From: Anaerolineales bacterium
Lineage (GTDB): Bacteria; Chloroflexota; Anaerolineae; Anaerolineales; Villigracilaceae
Assembly: GCA_025938055.1 (NCBI GenBank)
Contig: JAICQC010000196.1
Location: 1 to 8,374 of the forward strand
Reading direction: 5' to 3'
Length of the DNA stretch: 8,374 nt
Part shown: positions 6,716 to 8,374 of the stretch, in pieces
Position numbering within the stretch: position 1 is the first letter of the stretch
How the letters are laid out: every line of letters begins with the position of its first letter
Position numbers and translations under genes: made by a program
The notes under the pieces: model-generated
Database searches by the model: none
What the model saw: the letters and a program-made list of their open reading frames with translations, nothing else
Told to the model about the DNA's origin: nothing

Positions 6716-7453
6716 GTGAACAGAACACCGTGGTCGTATCGCCTATTTCGGTTGACCTGGCGTGGGCTGGATTTGCTCTTCCCGCCGACATGTGGTGGGT
6801 GTGGGAAAATGGGATGGCGGTGGTGCCCGGAATGTCAGGCACGCGTCCCGATTATCCATAAGCCCTACTGTGATAAATGTGGAATTCCGACCAAGGGTTC
6901 TGATTGCTGCGACAAATGTAAATCGAATCCGCCTGCGTATCGCATAATGCGATCGTGGGCGGTTTTTGATTCACCTATCCAAAGCGGACTGCACACCATG
7001 AAGTATCGCGGCAATATTGGGTTCGGTGAAGCCCTCGCCATGCAAATGGCAGATTTTGTCCAATCCCTGCACTGGACCTGCGAAATTCTGATACCTGTTC
7101 CCCTCAGCAAAAAACGCTTAAAAGAGAGAGGTTATAATCAAGTGAGCCTGGTAGCGCGTCCACTGGCATATCAGCTCGGATGGAGGTACCAACCGGACGC
7201 ACTCTGGAAGACGCGCGAGACGCGTTCGCAGGTGGGATTGACCGCCTCTGAACGCAGTGAAAATGTCCACGGGGCGTATCAGGCTGACCCGAAGGTGGTG
7301 GCGCGAAAGCAGGTCACGATCATGGACGATGTGGCGACGACCGGCTCGACGATTTCCGCCTGTACAGCCGCTTTGCTTTCTGCAGGGGCACAGGAGGTCT
7401 ATATATTGACGATTGCGCGTGCACTATCGCATCATAGTCTGGATCGTGTTTAA
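6716..7453 (+). CDS. comF: ComF family protein (zinc-ribbon plus phosphoribosyltransferase-like domain)
   Basis: A 245-residue protein of the ComFC/GntX family. In competent bacteria ComFC is needed for DNA transformation after uptake; in others the role is unclear. The N-terminus has paired cysteines for zinc: Cys26/Cys29, Cys37/Cys40, Cys52/Cys55 and Cys64/Cys65/Cys68. The C-terminal half is PRTase-like, with IPVPLSKKRLKERGYNQ (126-142) and the PRPP-loop motif TIMDDVATTGST (201-212). Both are standard for ComF, and the length is typical. The start is a GTG at 6716, with no good Shine-Dalgarno and no other in-frame start between it and the tadC stop 14 bases upstream. Translation therefore probably relies on coupling to tadC, which ties it to the Tad operon. 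It is followed 43 bases later by hpf, an order also known from Firmicutes. The family is certain; a function in DNA uptake here is inferred. Confidence 0.92.
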   Translation: MNRTPWSYRLFRLTWRGLDLLFPPTCGGCGKMGWRWCPECQARVPIIHKPYCDKCGIPTKGSDCCDKCKSNPPAYRIMRSWAVFDSPIQSGLHTMKYRGNIGFGEALAMQMADFVQSLHWTCEILIPVPLSKKRLKERGYNQVSLVARPLAYQLGWRYQPDALWKTRETRSQVGLTASERSENVHGAYQADPKVVARKQVTIMDDVATTGSTISACTAALLSAGAQEVYILTIARALSHHSLDRV

Positions 7454-7486
7454 CAATTACCGTGCAGGTAGTTGATACATCAGTTC

Positions 7487-7492
7487 AGGAGG
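7487..7492 (+). promoter_or_regulatory. Perfect Shine-Dalgarno of hpf
   Basis: AGGAGG, the full anti-16S complement, sits four bases before the ATG at 7497. It is the strongest ribosome site in the window and fits a protein needed in ribosome-stoichiometric amounts. No convincing promoter was seen in the 43 bases after comF. Confidence 0.7.
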
Positions 7493-7496
7493 CTCT

Positions 7497-8066
7497 ATGA
7501 CTCAAAAAATCGAGACTGTAGCGCGTAATATGAGATTAACTGATAATGTACGAGATTATGTGGAAAAGAAGGCTGGCAAGCTCGAACGCCACCTTCAGAA
7601 TATAGATGAGATCCGCGTAGAGCTGTCCCACATCAAGTCAGCGCGTAGCGCGTCAGACCGTCAGGTGGCTCAAATCACGGTTCACGGCAAGGGATTCATC
7701 CTGCGGACAGAGGAACGCGCAGACGACATCCACGCTGCATTTGATTCGGCGCTCGATAAGATGCAGCGGCAGGTGGATCGCTACAAGGGGAAACACTACC
7801 GTGGCCGTGGCGATGGGCGTTCTGCAGCCGAGGTCGTCGACCAGGAAGAGCTTCCGGTGGACGAAACCGGCGAATTGCTTCCCTTAATTGGCAGACGCAA
7901 GAAGTTCATTGTGCTGCCTATGACCGAGGACGAAGCCGTCGAGCAGATGCGGCTATTGGGGCATGACAATTTTTTTGTCTTTTTCAATGCTGAGCAGAAT
8001 GCGATCCAGGTTTTGTACCGTCGCCGGAACGGCACATACGGGTTGATCGAGCCTGTTGTTGGATAA
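7497..8066 (+). CDS. hpf: Ribosome hibernation promoting factor, long form
   Basis: A 189-residue cytoplasmic protein that binds the 30S decoding region and pairs 70S ribosomes into inactive 100S dimers in starved or stationary cells. Residues 2-98 form the S30AE (RaiA/YfiA-like) domain, with the typical start VARNMRLTDNVRDYVEKKAG (8-27) and ADDIHAAFDSALDKMQRQVD (75-94). A linker at about 100-130 is acidic in its second half. The C-terminal dimerisation domain (about 133-188) carries KKFIVLPMTEDEAVEQM (135-151), GHDNFFVFFNAE (155-166) and VLYRRRNGTYGLIEP (172-186). Two domains make it the long form found in most bacteria rather than the short enterobacterial type. Length is normal for the family. 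Placement after comF recalls the comFC-hpf order of Firmicutes. Such genes are usually induced by starvation, but nothing in the sequence shows the regulator. A long hairpin follows the stop. Confidence 0.96.
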   Translation: MTQKIETVARNMRLTDNVRDYVEKKAGKLERHLQNIDEIRVELSHIKSARSASDRQVAQITVHGKGFILRTEERADDIHAAFDSALDKMQRQVDRYKGKHYRGRGDGRSAAEVVDQEELPVDETGELLPLIGRRKKFIVLPMTEDEAVEQMRLLGHDNFFVFFNAEQNAIQVLYRRRNGTYGLIEPVVG

Positions 8067-8084
8067 TGTTTTGAGATGAGAAGC

Positions 8085-8115
8085 AAACCAGTGGCGCCGA
8101 GGCGCCACTGGTTTT
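8085..8115 (+). terminator. GC-rich hairpin between hpf and folE (terminator or leader element)
   Basis: AAACCAGTGGCGCC (8085-8098) is followed, after two bases, by its exact complement GGCGCCACTGGTTT (8101-8114), a 14-bp inverted repeat whose realistic loop is CGAG. The downstream T-run is four bases (8112-8115), three of them inside the stem, then ATC. With A's on the left arm it could terminate in either direction. It starts 19 bases after the hpf stop and ends four bases before the folE ribosome site, so no folE promoter can lie downstream of it. Confidence 0.75.
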
Positions 8116-8119
8116 ATCA

Positions 8120-8124
8120 AGGAG
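8120..8124 (+). promoter_or_regulatory. Ribosome binding site of folE
   Basis: AGGAG lies five bases before ATG 8130. A nearer ATG at 8126 opens a frame that stops after five codons and is only one base from the site, so 8130 is taken as the start. Confidence 0.6.
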
Positions 8125-8129
8125 CATGT

Positions 8130-8374
8130 ATGGAACTGGATGATGATTTTGAAGTAAGGGATTTGGATACAGATACAGTTAAGATGGATTTCACAACAAT
8201 CAGGGAATCAGTTCTCGAAATTATCAAGGCTGTGGGTGAAGACCCTGAACGCGAGGGATTGAGAAATACTCCGGATCGGGTCTCGCGGATGTATGCCGAG
8301 CTGCTGAGTGGATACAGTACGGATCCCGAACAAATCATCAATAGGGCTTTGTTCGACATTAATTACGATGAGAT
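8130..8374 (+). CDS. folE: GTP cyclohydrolase I, N-terminal part (3' end outside window)
   Basis: Eighty-one codons are visible before the window ends. The enzyme converts GTP and water to 7,8-dihydroneopterin triphosphate and formate, the first step of folate and pterin synthesis. Residues 1-20 are an acidic leader (MELDDDFEVRDLD) that varies in the family. Residues 24-65 hold the conserved start of the domain, including GEDPEREGLRNTPDRVSRMY (36-55) and LLSGY (58-62), then ALFD and YDE, where the enzyme core begins. These match type I (FolE) rather than FolE2. The zinc and catalytic Cys/His residues lie beyond the edge and cannot be checked. A second ATG at codon 19 is a weaker start because AGGAG is correctly spaced for the first. 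Folate synthesis has no obvious link to the upstream genes, and the hairpin in between suggests a separate unit or controlled read-through. Confidence 0.93.
   Translation, partial: MELDDDFEVRDLDTDTVKMDFTTIRESVLEIIKAVGEDPEREGLRNTPDRVSRMYAELLSGYSTDPEQIINRALFDINYDE

Noticed and set aside
7965..7979. GACAA-TTTTT-TTGTC inverted repeat with a run of seven T inside hpf
   Set aside because: It encodes the conserved Asp-Asn-Phe-Phe-Val segment of the HPF dimerisation domain; the stem is only five A/T-rich pairs and is explained by coding.
1..8374. Signs of a mobile element, phage or defence system
   Set aside because: No transposase, integrase, terminal inverted repeat, direct-repeat array or tRNA boundary was seen, and the genes are all recognised core or pilus functions.

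Overview
The window reads as a stretch of ordinary bacterial chromosome, most likely from a Chloroflexota (Anaerolineae-like) bacterium. That placement is inferred from protein style: a Flp pilin, a CpaB with an SAF domain, a receiver-ATPase fusion of the TadZ/CpaE type, then TadA, TadB and TadC, with no secretin or outer-membrane Tad gene among them. A Gram-positive-type or other monoderm host would also fit. All genes lie on the + strand and are tightly packed. No gene-free stretch exceeds about 160 bases. I saw no mobile element, CRISPR array, tRNA or rRNA.

Layout. (1) 1-536: C-terminal part of a DegS/NarL-class sensor histidine kinase whose start lies outside the window. (2) 537-987: a regulatory island around a tiny Flp pilin gene (677-826). 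It has a promoter-like pair and a 5' hairpin upstream, a strong 11-bp hairpin downstream, and an AT-rich promoter-like patch before the next gene. (3) 988-6701: the Tad pilus machine, cpaB - tadZ (REC + ParA-like) - tadA - tadB - tadC, with gaps of 1 to 43 bases. (4) 6716-8066: comF, starting 14 bases after tadC, and a long-form ribosome hibernation factor hpf with its own perfect Shine-Dalgarno. (5) 8085-8115: a long GC-rich hairpin. (6) 8130-8374: the first 81 codons of folE (GTP cyclohydrolase I), cut by the window edge.

How the genes fit together. Flp is the pilus subunit. TadA is the hexameric ATPase that drives assembly at the inner membrane through the TadB/TadC platform. TadZ is the localisation and hub protein, and CpaB is a membrane-anchored extracytoplasmic assembly factor. 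The prepilin peptidase, the pseudopilins TadE/F/G and any further parts must be encoded elsewhere. The TadZ receiver domain keeps every phosphorylation residue, and a histidine kinase ends just upstream, so pilus assembly may be under two-component control. ComF right behind tadC raises the possibility that this pilus serves DNA uptake. Both links are inference. I did not find a clearly undescribed system. The points most worth following are the phosphorylation-competent REC-TadZ, its Cys-substituted P-loop, the tadC-comF coupling and the hairpin-bracketed pilin transcript.
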